45,647 nucleotides of DNA from Streptomyces scabichelini (GTDB lineage: Bacteria > Actinomycetota > Actinomycetes > Streptomycetales > Streptomycetaceae). A model generated the notes under the pieces. That model ran no database searches, was not told where the DNA came from, and saw only the letters and a program-made list of their open reading frames with translations. Below are positions 24,601 through 31,981 of the stretch, piece by piece (position 1 is the stretch's first letter; each line of letters opens with the position of its first letter). The stretch covers positions 1 through 45,647 of the forward strand of contig NZ_JAAKZY010000073.1 of NCBI RefSeq assembly GCF_011045015.1, given 5' to 3'. The position numbers were made by a program, and so were the translations under genes.

Positions 24601-25259
24601 GTGGCCGAATCGTCCAGCACGTCCTTGGCCTTGATGCTGGTCTCGGTGGACGAGACCGCCACGCCGTCGAGGTAGGTGGTGAGCCGGCCGGCGGAGGTGT
24701 CGAGGGTGACGGTGAGGGTCCGCCACTGGTCGGCGGGGAGCGGCGCGTAGCCCTTGACCTGGTTCTCCCCGCCCCCTCCGCCGGTGGTCACGGAGGTCTG
24801 CAGCAGCCCGTTTCCGTTGTACGGGCTGGCGAAGAGGTACTTGGTGGTGTTGGTGCCCAGATCGAAGATCCGCTGCCAGGGCGACTTGTCGCCGCTCCAC
24901 TTCACGCGGGCGGAGACCGTCAAGTCGGTTGCGTCGCCGATGATTTCGCGGGGCAGGCGGACGTACGCCCCGTCGGAGGTGTCCGGCCCGCCGGGCAGGG
25001 CGAGCGCCTTGCCGCCGTCCGTGCCCGAGACGGACTGGGCGGTGGAGGGGTTGACCAGGCTCGCCGTCAGGCCGTTGCCGGAACTGTCGGTGATCTTCCC
25101 GGACGTGAGGTCGTCCTGGTCGAAGGTGTAGCGGGCGGTGGGCTGGGGCGCGTCGGCCGCTTGCGCGGGGCCGGCCGGCGCGGCCAGCAGACCCGCGCCG
25201 AGGGCCAGCGCCACGGCGGCCGGTGCTCTGCGCCGCGCGGCTCTGTCAGCGGATGGCAT
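21606..25259 (-). CDS. Secreted multidomain clan-A glycoside hydrolase with LamG and CBM domains
   Basis: The 1217-residue exported protein has a signal peptide at 1-35 (ending GPAQAADA), a LamG/concanavalin-like domain at about 40-245, and a Big_4-like Ig domain at about 270-335 (ITWDEIPADKYAQPGTFTVAG). A (beta/alpha)8 catalytic domain at about 345-690 has NEPE (acid/base Glu468) and NINEYAFNYH (nucleophile Glu584), the clan-A strand 4 and 7 arrangement. Two or three C-terminal CBM6/CBM35-like modules start near YEAEDAAHTGSGY (780), TQVYEGELAWLGG and TYEAGEAKLAG. The catalytic domain resembles GH39 or GH5-like proteins, but I cannot assign a family. The ATG at 25259 follows AAAGGA. A 258-nt leader with two palindromes suggests LacI-type control. 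Polysaccharide target unknown. Confidence 0.85.
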   Translation of the reverse strand: MPSADRAARRRAPAAVALALGAGLLAAPAGPAQAADAPQPTARYTFDQDDLTSGKITDSSGNGLTASLVNPSTAQSVSGTDGGKALALPGGPDTSDGAYVRLPREIIGDATDLTVSARVKWSGDKSPWQRIFDLGTNTTKYLFASPYNGNGLLQTSVTTGGGGGENQVKGYAPLPADQWRTLTVTLDTSAGRLTTYLDGVAVSSTETSIKAKDVLDDSATAAGYIGKSLYPDPLLKGAIDDFTVWHSALSAEQVAGTVPAVPTLQELSKTSFEARTTNGTAPTLPAAVRSTYSDGYDRDTPITWDEIPADKYAQPGTFTVAGTAAGRAVKATVTVVREGQLDVDLGSDTGKFHGGASGTLYGVYGPDVPTNNLIEGMGLRTVSTKAQDGPQHPGADALDVVKPLADSTDGDVYIYMTDIHRGFPYQWPGDTPEEKVKLYREKVAKQVDQVLKLPKEYQDNVVFVPFNEPEGNMFGTGEWSYNKVSWLNDPDDYFAAWDDFYKLIKGKMPDARIAGPNTSVLYDQVKGFLTHTLAAGTLPDVITWHELSHPEAVRDSTAKYREWEKDLFKGTDREGTQLPININEYAFNYHTSVPGQMIQWVSAIEESKVDADIAYWNIDGNLSDSAVQSNRGNGQWWLLNSYASMSGHTVKVTPPFPGENYTMQGVATLDEKKKQSRLIFGGSTGKGHITFDNVPKKLFGERVHAWVREIDWSGQVGDSSGPKLLSEQNLKVGDDGKVVVDFGEGDLPKLKESSSYEIVLSPAGKAKGTQSPSVRWKDSYEAEDAAHTGSGYSKNGPEGSPRDVSKFYTSGGYDVGGLRTGSDVTLDFTVDVPEDGTYDLSVFANSLNTFDKVKEQGPTNVFLRVDGKADSEQEMHLPLGYKWVVWDHTDTKVKLTKGKHTLTLAAKSADGKRATKGDAIVDRLTLSLPETSADTQVYEGELAWLGGGARPVYELPKQAATGSGAARLAKGQTATFWVYSPADREATLKVDTLDGSGARLSVNGHDVLRLAKGTSSAAVSLSGGVNKVTLTGGSSTTLVDRLRVTPTEGALPARTYEAGEAKLAGSAKLAPLSLATDGSAITDIGGEPGNGNTATFTVKADRTGLHALRVRYSNPEQSEATHYNPDPLARHADISVNGGEVKRVSFPHSFHQNNFWELTIPVQLKKGQNTIAFRSEELPNFDGTSYASDTFPGVLLRSRYAPLIDRITVAPYAREVR

Positions 25260-25284
25260 GGATGGCGTCCTTTCAGGAGGGCCG

Positions 25285-25298
25285 TCGAACCGGTTCGA
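25285..25298. promoter_or_regulatory. 14-bp palindrome in the glycoside hydrolase leader
   Basis: TCGAACCGGTTCGA is a perfect palindrome, 26-39 nt upstream of the ATG at 25259. It resembles a LacI-family operator. A related site, CGAAC-ACG-GTTCG, lies at 25498-25510. Confidence 0.55.
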
Positions 25299-25497
25299 CA
25301 GCGTGACCGCGCTCGTACCGGTTGGCACGGATCTACCGGTGGTCAGCTGTTGGGGAACGCCGTGCGGCCGACGAGCACAGGCGGGGGAAACCGTCGGCGT
25401 CGGCGACCTCGTGGGTGGCGCGGTTCGGGCATGGGCGGCTCGGACTTTCGGCTCCGGGAGTCGGGTTCTCTCAACTCGCCTTGACTGTGCGGCATTT

Positions 25498-25510
25498 CGA
25501 ACACGGTTCG
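25498..25510. promoter_or_regulatory. CGAAC-N3-GTTCG repeat at the transcription start
   Basis: This copy shares both half-sites with the palindrome at 25285-25298. It lies about 14 bp downstream of the -10 box, where a bound repressor would block initiation. Confidence 0.5.
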
Positions 25511-25523
25511 TAGCGTCGGCGGC

Positions 25524-25553
25524 ACCGTAGGCGGGAGGCCGAGTAGAGGTCAA
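25524..25553 (-). promoter_or_regulatory. Promoter of the secreted glycoside hydrolase gene
   Basis: On the minus strand TTGACC (25553-25548), an 18-bp spacer and TACGGT (25529-25524) fit the principal sigma-factor consensus. Transcription from about 25517 would give a leader of about 258 nt. Otherwise the 442-bp gap 25260-25701 holds only the operators and the downstream hairpins. Confidence 0.55.
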
Positions 25554-25577
25554 TACTTTGCGCAGCCCGGGTGTCCA

Positions 25578-25605
25578 CCGCTGAGCGTAGAGAGGCCCTC
25601 AGCGG
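25578..25605 (-). terminator. Hairpin downstream of the TetR gene
   Basis: CCGCTGAG (25578-25585) pairs with CTCAGCGG (25598-25605) around a 12-nt loop. It lies about 97 nt beyond the TetR stop and probably ends the peptide-importer operon together with the adjacent repeat hairpin. Confidence 0.55.
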
Positions 25606-25619
25606 GTCCGGCGCGATAC

Positions 25620-25660
25620 CGCGCCCCGTAAGGGGCGCGGGGAACTGCGCGATCAGCCCC
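25620..25660. repeat. Dispersed Streptomyces intergenic repeat with hairpin
   Basis: CGCGCCCC-GTAA-GGGGCGCG (25620-25639) forms a perfect 8-bp stem and is followed by GGAACTGCGCGATCAGCCCC. I recognise this as the GGGGCGCGGGGAACTGCGCGA element scattered through Streptomyces genomes, usually after genes. Terminator activity is plausible. Confidence 0.7.
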
Positions 25661-25701
25661 CACCGGCCCGCGCGGTCATCACCGTTCTTCCAGCGGAGCG
25701 C

Positions 25702-26349
25702 TTAGCGGCCCGCCTCCAACTCCGTCTCCACCAGCCGGTACAGATGACGGCGGGCGTCCTCCGTACTCAGTGGAGGCGCCTGGCGCAGCCACTGGAGGGC
25801 CAGGCCGTCGGAGAGTGCCGCGAAGCGGACGGTGAAGCCGGCCGGGTCGGCGCAGACGAACTCGCCCTCGGCGACGCCCCGTTCGACCAGCGCACGGATC
25901 TGGCTGTGCCAGTCCTCGTACCGCCTGGCCTGGCCTCGGGCGAAGGCCCGCTCGGGGTCCTGGTCGCGCTCGCCCGCGCTCCAGTAGTCGAACCACATCC
26001 GCCAGTGCCGGTCGGTGTCCTCCGTGAACAGCGCGTCGATCAGCAGCCGCAGCGCCTCGGAACCGCTGGACGCCTTCTCGGCGGCCTCTTGCAGCGCCGC
26101 GTAGTAGCGCTCGATGTGCAGCACCATCGCCTCGGAGAGGATCTCCTGCACACTGCCGAAGTGGTACGTCACCGTGCCGACGGACACCCCGGCCGCCGCC
26201 GCGACATCGCGGACACCCACCGACTGGTATCCGCGCTCCGCGATCAGCGGCACGGCCGCCTCCACGATGAGCCGGCGGCGGACCTCGGTGGGCTGTCGGG
26301 TGCGGTCCGCGGCGGCGACGGCGCGGCGAGGGGTCCTGGCGGCGTTCAT
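25702..26349 (-). CDS. TetR-family transcriptional repressor
   Basis: The 215-residue protein has an N-terminal TetR helix-turn-helix (about 24-70: RLIVEAAVPLIAERGYQSVGVRDVAAAAGVSVGTVTYHFGSVQEIL) and an all-helical ligand domain (80-210). The C-terminal part resembles BetI/TetR_C_6-type regulators. The ATG at 26349 overlaps the TGA of the preceding hydrolase gene by ATGA, which decides the start over a longer frame from 26379. As the last gene of the peptide-importer operon it probably autoregulates it. TCGTTC-GGCG-GAACGA just before the first gene (33589-33604) is the best operator candidate. Confidence 0.9.
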   Translation of the reverse strand: MNAARTPRRAVAAADRTRQPTEVRRRLIVEAAVPLIAERGYQSVGVRDVAAAAGVSVGTVTYHFGSVQEILSEAMVLHIERYYAALQEAAEKASSGSEALRLLIDALFTEDTDRHWRMWFDYWSAGERDQDPERAFARGQARRYEDWHSQIRALVERGVAEGEFVCADPAGFTVRFAALSDGLALQWLRQAPPLSTEDARRHLYRLVETELEAGR

Positions 26350-28361
26350 GCCGACGTCCTCGGGATGGCGCGATGCCATGCGCGCTTGGCCACTGTCTCT
26401 CCGTCCGCCCGTGCTTCGATGCGACTGTCCATGATGAACTCCGTGGCCGTGGCCCGCAGTTCCGTGCGGGCCATGATCTCAGCGTCCCAGTCGTCGCCGC
26501 GCCGCAGCCGGATGTTCCACTCGGACACGGCGTGTGCCGAGAGGGGGTCGCCGGTGCGGATCCGGTACGTCTCGCACGCGCTCTCCTCGTACCGCAGCCC
26601 GTCGGGGTAGGTCCGGGATCCCCCGTAGTTGGGGTCGACTTCCAGGGTCCACTCCCCCTTCGCGACGTCATGCGTGACCAGCCGCTCCGGCCGCGGTTCG
26701 GCGTCCCTCTCGTACTCCACGGGGAGCGGCGATGCCTGCTCGGGCTCCTCGAAGCGGATCGCCTCTGCGCCCCGGTCGTACGCGGGATCCCGGACGGGCA
26801 GGAGCAGGGCGCTCTCGGCGGGCACCACGGCCAGCTCGCCGCGCTCGCCGTGCGGCCACACCCAGGGCCAGTACGTGTCGGAGACGGCGACCCGGATGCG
26901 ATGGCCGGGCGGAACGGCGTACCCGATGCCGGCCAGCTCCCATTCCACGGTCTCGTACGTGCCCGGCCTCCACTCCACCGCCCGGTCGCGCCCGTGCCTG
27001 CTGAGCAGGTTGAGCACGCCGCGCGTGACGAGCGTGGACGAGCCGTCGGGCGCTACGTCGCACACGCGGACGATCACATGGGCGCGCGGTGTCGCGCTGT
27101 CGAGGCGGAGCCGGACGCGCGGGCGGCCCAGGATCTCCACGCGCTCCTCCAGCGGCCGCGAGTCGAAGCAGACCGAGCGGCCGTCCTCCTCCCGCTGGTC
27201 CGGCGGCAGATCGCTCGCGTTGCCGAAGGGGAAGAAACGGCCGGCGTCGAGGCCGGTGTGCTGCGGCGTGCGGACGAGGACGGGGGCGTACGTCTCCCCC
27301 AGCGGCCGTTCGTCCCAGGTGACCGACGGAGACGGCCAGTTCGGGTCCCCGACCCAGCGGCCCGGCATGACGTCGTACGACGTGGCGGGCGGGACCGGGT
27401 CGTTGATCCAGGCACGGAGCTTCGGCTCACGCAGAATGCCTGTGTCGACGTCCCTGAGGTGCTGGTCCCACCAGCGGAGGGTCTCCTGGAGGAAGCCGAT
27501 CGCGGGTCCGGGCGGCAGGCCGCGGTCGGGGTACTGGTGCGACCACGGCCCGATGATCCCTCGTACGCGATCGTCCGGCAGATGTTCCACGAGCCGCAGC
27601 ACGGTGTCGCGATACGGGTCGTTCCAGCCGCCCACCGCGAGCACGGCCGCGTCGATGGCGCCGTAGTCCTCGCAGACGCTGCCGTGCCGCCAGTAGTCGT
27701 CGCGTTCCTGGTGGGCGAGCCAGGTGTGCAGGAAGGGTTCGAGGGCGTCGAGGCGTTCGCGCCACATGGGGAGCCAGCGGTCCTGGCCTACGCTCTGCGG
27801 ATCCGGCGGGCGGGCGGCGAACGCGAGCATCGTGCCCGCCCAGGCGAGCATGTCGATGCCGAGGACGGCGCCGCCGGTGTAGTGCACGTCGTTGTCGTAG
27901 CGGTCGTCCGCCGAGCAGACCGTGACGATCGCCTTCAGCGGTTCGGGGGCGAGGGCGGCGATCTGCAGGGAGTTGAAGCCGCCCCACGAGATCCCGAACA
28001 TGCCGACCTTGCCGGTGCACCAGGATTGCGCGGCAAGCCAGTTGACGACGTCCACGCCGTCCGCGAGCTCCTGAGCGTCGTACTCGTCGCCGGGGGTGCC
28101 CTCGCTGTCTCCGTGCCCCCGTATGTCGACGCGGACGGAGGCGTAGCCGTGGCCCGCGTACCAGGGGTGCCGTTGGGCGTCCCGGGGGGCGGTCCAGTCG
28201 GTCTTGCGGTACGGGAGGTATTCGAGCAGGGCGGGGACGGGGTCGTCCTCGGCGTCGGCCGGTCGCCAGATCCGGGCGTGCAGACGCGTCCGCCCGTCCC
28301 GGGTGGGGATCCAGACGTCCTCGCGCACGACCTGGCGTTCGAAGTGCTCGCGATACCTCAA
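26346..28361 (-). CDS. CocE/NonD-family hydrolase (X-Pro dipeptidyl-peptidase-like)
   Basis: The 671-residue cytoplasmic serine hydrolase of the S15/CocE family has an alpha/beta-hydrolase domain with inferred triad Ser125 (FGISWGGFN), Asp248 (GGWNDPYRD) and His275 (GPWSHQYPD). The N-terminal WIPTRDGRTRLHARIWRP and RVDIRGHGDSEG are family signatures. A C-terminal jelly-roll domain (about 330-670) resembles the PepX C-terminal module. The start codon is TTG at 28361, overlapping the upstream ABC ATPase stop as TTGA. Members cleave X-Pro peptides or ester/amide bonds, as in cocaine esterase. The operon with a peptide importer suggests it processes the imported compound. No signal peptide is seen. 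Confidence 0.9.
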   Translation of the reverse strand: MRYREHFERQVVREDVWIPTRDGRTRLHARIWRPADAEDDPVPALLEYLPYRKTDWTAPRDAQRHPWYAGHGYASVRVDIRGHGDSEGTPGDEYDAQELADGVDVVNWLAAQSWCTGKVGMFGISWGGFNSLQIAALAPEPLKAIVTVCSADDRYDNDVHYTGGAVLGIDMLAWAGTMLAFAARPPDPQSVGQDRWLPMWRERLDALEPFLHTWLAHQERDDYWRHGSVCEDYGAIDAAVLAVGGWNDPYRDTVLRLVEHLPDDRVRGIIGPWSHQYPDRGLPPGPAIGFLQETLRWWDQHLRDVDTGILREPKLRAWINDPVPPATSYDVMPGRWVGDPNWPSPSVTWDERPLGETYAPVLVRTPQHTGLDAGRFFPFGNASDLPPDQREEDGRSVCFDSRPLEERVEILGRPRVRLRLDSATPRAHVIVRVCDVAPDGSSTLVTRGVLNLLSRHGRDRAVEWRPGTYETVEWELAGIGYAVPPGHRIRVAVSDTYWPWVWPHGERGELAVVPAESALLLPVRDPAYDRGAEAIRFEEPEQASPLPVEYERDAEPRPERLVTHDVAKGEWTLEVDPNYGGSRTYPDGLRYEESACETYRIRTGDPLSAHAVSEWNIRLRRGDDWDAEIMARTELRATATEFIMDSRIEARADGETVAKRAWHRAIPRTSA

Positions 28362-30127
28362 TTGTCTCCTTCGTCAGGGCCGGTCGCTGCGACAGCGTCG
28401 GCCGCGCGCCAGCGGCGGACCCGGTGGCCGTCGCCGTGTTCGGTCCAGAGATCGTCCGGTTCGGCGGCGTCGGCCCACTCGGGGGCGTCCTCGACGAGAG
28501 GCTGCGCGTCGGGGTCGGGTTCGAGTACGGCCGCCATCAGCTGCCGGGTGTAGGGATGCCCGGGTGCGGCGAAGACCGCGTCCGTCGGGCCCTCCTCCAC
28601 CACCACGCCGTGCCGCAGGACGACCACTCGGTCCGCGATGCCCCGTACGACGGCCAGGTCGTGGCTGATGAACAGGCAGGCCAAGCGGCGTTCGCGGCGC
28701 AGGTCGTCGAGGATCCGGAGCACCTCGGCCTGGACCGAGACGTCGAGGGCCGTGGTGATCTCGTCGGCGATCAGTACGTCCGGTTCGCCCGCCAACGCCC
28801 GTGCGATACCGATGCGTTGACGCTGGCCTCCGGAGAGCTGGGCGGGCAGCCGGTCGGCGAGGGCAGGGTCCAGGCGTACGTCGGAGATCAGCTTCCGGGC
28901 GCGTACGGCCGCATCCGAACGACTCCCCGCCGTACCGAAGAACCGCAGGGGGCGGCGGACCGCGTCGCCGACCGAGCGGCGTGGATTCAGGGATGTGTCG
29001 GCGTTCTGGAAGACGAGCTGGACGCGGCGCCGCAACGACATCGGCCGCTTCCGCACGGGCCCCGCGAGGTCGCCCGACTCGTGGGTCATCGTGCCGCCCG
29101 AGGGAGCGCGCAGTCCGGCGAGCGTCCAGGCGAGCGTGGACTTGCCGCTGCCCGACTCCCCTACGAGAGCGAGGACTTCGCCCCGCCGGACGTCGAAGGA
29201 GACACCGTCCACGGCACGCGACGACCCGTAGTCGACGGTGACGTCCCGCGCCGATACCGCGACGGGAGAATCACCGGGCACGAGCGCCTTGGGCCGTACT
29301 TCCCGCTCCCCCTCCTCACCCACAAGCGCAAGACCGGCGTCATCGAGCCGCGGCACGCTCGCCAACAGCCGTCTGGTGTACGGGTCCTGGGGCGCCGCGA
29401 ACAGCCTCCCGGTGGGCGCGGCCTCCACGACCCGCCCGGACCGCAGCACGGTCACCTCGTCGGCCATGTGCGCCACCACCCCGAGGTCATGGCTCACCAG
29501 CACGGCGGCGAGGCCGAGTTCCTCGCGCAGGGCGCCCACCAGATCGAGCACGCCGCGCTGTGTCACCACGTCGAGGCCGGTCGTCGGTTCGTCGAGGACG
29601 AGGACCTTCGGCCGGGCCGCGATGGCCATGGCTATGGCGACGCGCTGTTGCTGGCCGCCGGAGAGTTCGTGCGGGTAGCGGCGGGCGAGTTCGGTGGGGC
29701 GAGGCAGCCGGACCTGCTCCAGCAGATCGACGACAGGTACGTCTCCGCCGACCTCGGCGATCTGTCGTCCGATGCGCATGGACGGGGTCAGCGCGTGCCC
29801 CGCGTTCTGCCCGACCATGGCGACGGTCCCGCCCCGCAGCCGCCTCAACTCCCGTGCGGGCAGGGCGAATACGTCGGCTCCGTCGACCCGGACCGACCCG
29901 CCCGTCACCCGCGAGCCGTGCCGCAGATGCCCGAGCAGCGTCGCCGCGACGGTCGACTTCCCGCTGCCCGACTCACCGACCAGCGCCAGGGTCTGCCCGG
30001 GCAGCACCTCCAGCGACACCTCATGGACGACGGTCACGTCACGGCCGCCCGAACGGTAGGCCACGGAAAGGGAGTCGACGGACACGAGGGCGGTCGTGGC
30101 GGCAGTGGCCGCTGCTGTGGAGGTCAT
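28358..30127 (-). CDS. Peptide ABC importer ATPase, fused DppD-DppF
   Basis: The 589-residue protein contains two complete ABC domains. The first (about 15-260) has Walker A GESGSGKST, signature LSGGQQQR and Walker B VLVLDEPTTGLD. The second (about 310-560) has GESGSGKST, LSGGQRQR and VLIADEITTALD, where Ile replaces the usual Pro. Both end with the oligopeptide-type PYTRRLL/PYTRQLM segments. Fusion of DppD and DppF in one chain is frequent in actinomycetes. The ATG at 30127 shares one base with the DppC stop (TGATG), and the stop overlaps the TTG of the CocE gene, so the operon is continuous. Confidence 0.94.
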   Translation of the reverse strand: MTSTAAATAATTALVSVDSLSVAYRSGGRDVTVVHEVSLEVLPGQTLALVGESGSGKSTVAATLLGHLRHGSRVTGGSVRVDGADVFALPARELRRLRGGTVAMVGQNAGHALTPSMRIGRQIAEVGGDVPVVDLLEQVRLPRPTELARRYPHELSGGQQQRVAIAMAIAARPKVLVLDEPTTGLDVVTQRGVLDLVGALREELGLAAVLVSHDLGVVAHMADEVTVLRSGRVVEAAPTGRLFAAPQDPYTRRLLASVPRLDDAGLALVGEEGEREVRPKALVPGDSPVAVSARDVTVDYGSSRAVDGVSFDVRRGEVLALVGESGSGKSTLAWTLAGLRAPSGGTMTHESGDLAGPVRKRPMSLRRRVQLVFQNADTSLNPRRSVGDAVRRPLRFFGTAGSRSDAAVRARKLISDVRLDPALADRLPAQLSGGQRQRIGIARALAGEPDVLIADEITTALDVSVQAEVLRILDDLRRERRLACLFISHDLAVVRGIADRVVVLRHGVVVEEGPTDAVFAAPGHPYTRQLMAAVLEPDPDAQPLVEDAPEWADAAEPDDLWTEHGDGHRVRRWRAADAVAATGPDEGDN

Positions 30128-31026
30128 CAGAGCCCCTCCCTGATCCGGTCGACGCCCCACGCCTTGGACAGTCCGTCGGCCGCGAGGTTGAGCCCGACCA
30201 CAAGCGTCGCCAGGGCGATGATGGGCGCGAGGCTCGCCATCGGCACAACGGTGATGGCGGTCCGGTTCTCGGCCACCATCAGTCCCCAGTCGGGAGTCGG
30301 CGGGTCGGCTCCGAAGCCGAGGAACGACAGCGAGCTGATCAGCAGCACCACCCACGAGGCCCGCATCGCGAACTCGACGCACACCACATCGATGATGTTC
30401 GGCAGGATCTCGCGCCGCAGGATCGCCCAGGTGCCCTCGCCCCGAGCCCGGGCCGCGGTCACATAGTCGGCGGGCACGACCGCCAGCGCGGCGCCGCGCA
30501 CGACACGTACGACCTGAGGGACGTACACGACGGCGATCGCGAGGACGATGACCGACGGGCCCGTGCCCAGCGCCGTGACGACGACCAGCAGCACCAGCAC
30601 CGGCGGCACGGAGAGGACCGCGTCGAGGACCCGCCCCAGCACGTCGTCGAACCAGCCGCCGCGCAGGGCCGCCGCACACCCGGCCACCGTGCCGAGGACG
30701 ACGGTCAGCAGCGTCGCGGTGACGGAGACACCGAGCGCGTACTTGCCGCCGTGCAGAACCCGGGCGAGTACGTCACGGCCGTACTGGTCTGTTCCCGCCA
30801 GATGGTCCCAACTCGGCCCCAGCAACGCCTGGTCGGCGTGGTTCGCGATGGGGTCGTACGAGGTGAGGACCGGGGCGAGCAGGGCGATCAGGACGTGGAC
30901 GGCGACGATCGCGAGGCCGATGGTGGCCGCCCGTGAGGACCGGAGCGTGCCCCAGGCGCGGGCCGCGGCGGAGGGCGGGGCGAGGGGAGCGGCGGGAGCG
31001 GGCGCCGGGGTGTCCAGGGTGGTCAT
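30127..31026 (-). CDS. Peptide ABC importer permease (DppC-like)
   Basis: The 299-residue integral membrane protein has a Pro/Ala-rich N-terminal tail, then RSSRAATIGLAIVAVHVLIALLAPVL, the first of about six membrane segments. DPIANHADQALLGPSWDHLAGTDQYGRDVLARVLHG is the DppC/OppC-specific periplasmic segment. The EAA loop is VTAARARGEGTWAILRREILPNI. The ATG at 31026 overlaps the DppB stop as ATGA. Together with DppB it forms the channel of the family 5 peptide/opine/nickel class importer. Confidence 0.94.
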   Translation of the reverse strand: MTTLDTPAPAPAAPLAPPSAAARAWGTLRSSRAATIGLAIVAVHVLIALLAPVLTSYDPIANHADQALLGPSWDHLAGTDQYGRDVLARVLHGGKYALGVSVTATLLTVVLGTVAGCAAALRGGWFDDVLGRVLDAVLSVPPVLVLLVVVTALGTGPSVIVLAIAVVYVPQVVRVVRGAALAVVPADYVTAARARGEGTWAILRREILPNIIDVVCVEFAMRASWVVLLISSLSFLGFGADPPTPDWGLMVAENRTAITVVPMASLAPIIALATLVVGLNLAADGLSKAWGVDRIREGL

Positions 31027-31979
31027 CGGGTCCTCCCGCGCGTACGGAGCTTGGGGTTGAGGGCCATGGCGCCGAGGTCGGCGGCCAGGTTGCAGGCGAC
31101 GTACACGACCGCGCTGATCAGGGCGATGGCCTGGATGACGGGCAGGTCCCGGTTCTGCACGGAGGACAGCATCAGCTTGCCGATGCCGGGGTAGTTGAAG
31201 ACGTTCTCGACGACCGCGACCCCGCCCGCGAGCCAGGCGACGTTCAGGGCGATGACGTGCAGGGTGGGCAGCAGGGCACCGGGGAGCGCGTGCCGGGTGA
31301 CGACCCGCCACGTCGACAGGCCCTTGAGCCGGGCCGTGGTGACGTACTCGCTCGCCATCACGTCGACGACGGACGTCCGGGCCATCCGGACGATGTACGC
31401 GGCCATGACGACGGCGAGGGCGAGAGCGGGAAGCCATACGGCGGGCAGGAGTTGGCCGATGCTCGCCTCTGGCCCGTACAGCACGACGGCCGGGAACACC
31501 GGCAGCGCGACGGAGAAGCACAGCACCAGCACGGTCGCGACCACGAACTCGGGGACGCTCATCCCGACCAGGCTGACCGTGGAGATCAGATGGTCCGGCC
31601 AGCGGTCGCGGTACAGGCCGGCGAGGATTCCGAGGACGATCGAGCCGGTGACGGCGAAGAGAACCGTGATCAGAGCGATCAGCGCGGAATTCCCGAGGTA
31701 CATCGCGACTTCGCCGCCGACCGCCTTGCCGGAGACGAGCGAGAGGCCGAAGTCGCCGTGCAGGGCGCCGCTCATCCAGTCGGCGTACCGCTCCCAGGCG
31801 GGCTGGTCGAGCTTCAGCTTCTCGCGCAGGGCGGCGACCGCGTCGGGTGTGGCGTCTCTGCCGAGGACCTGGGTGGCGACGTCGCCGGGCAGGGCCTGGA
31901 CGGCGAGGAAGACGAGGACCGAGGAGAGGAAGAGGGTGCCGACTGCGGCGAGTACGCGGCGGGCGATGAACGAGAGCAT
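31023..31979 (-). CDS. Peptide ABC importer permease (DppB-like)
   Basis: The 318-residue permease starts MLSFIARRVLAAVGTLFLSSV, the classic DppB N-terminus, with the large periplasmic loop (PGDVATQVLGRDATPDAVAALREKLKLDQP) before the second helix. The EAA loop is VTTARLKGLSTWRVVTRHALPGAL. VENVFNYPGIGKLML is another family signature. It starts 2 bp after the binding-protein stop. The start at 31979 excludes a longer open frame that only shadows the binding-protein gene. Confidence 0.94.
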   Translation of the reverse strand: MLSFIARRVLAAVGTLFLSSVLVFLAVQALPGDVATQVLGRDATPDAVAALREKLKLDQPAWERYADWMSGALHGDFGLSLVSGKAVGGEVAMYLGNSALIALITVLFAVTGSIVLGILAGLYRDRWPDHLISTVSLVGMSVPEFVVATVLVLCFSVALPVFPAVVLYGPEASIGQLLPAVWLPALALAVVMAAYIVRMARTSVVDVMASEYVTTARLKGLSTWRVVTRHALPGALLPTLHVIALNVAWLAGGVAVVENVFNYPGIGKLMLSSVQNRDLPVIQAIALISAVVYVACNLAADLGAMALNPKLRTRGRTR

Positions 31980-31981
31980 GG

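Noticed and set aside
21594..25484. 1296-residue open frame on the plus strand
   Set aside because: It is antisense to the glycoside hydrolase gene, has Arg/Gly/Val-rich low-complexity translation and no recognisable domain; long shadow frames are normal at this GC content.
26373..28553. 726-residue plus-strand open frame opposite the CocE-type gene
   Set aside because: Composition and lack of motifs mark it as an antisense shadow; the minus strand has catalytic motifs and tight operon overlaps.
28424..30466. 680-residue plus-strand open frame opposite the ABC ATPase gene
   Set aside because: The minus strand carries both Walker A/B sets; the plus frame has no domain.
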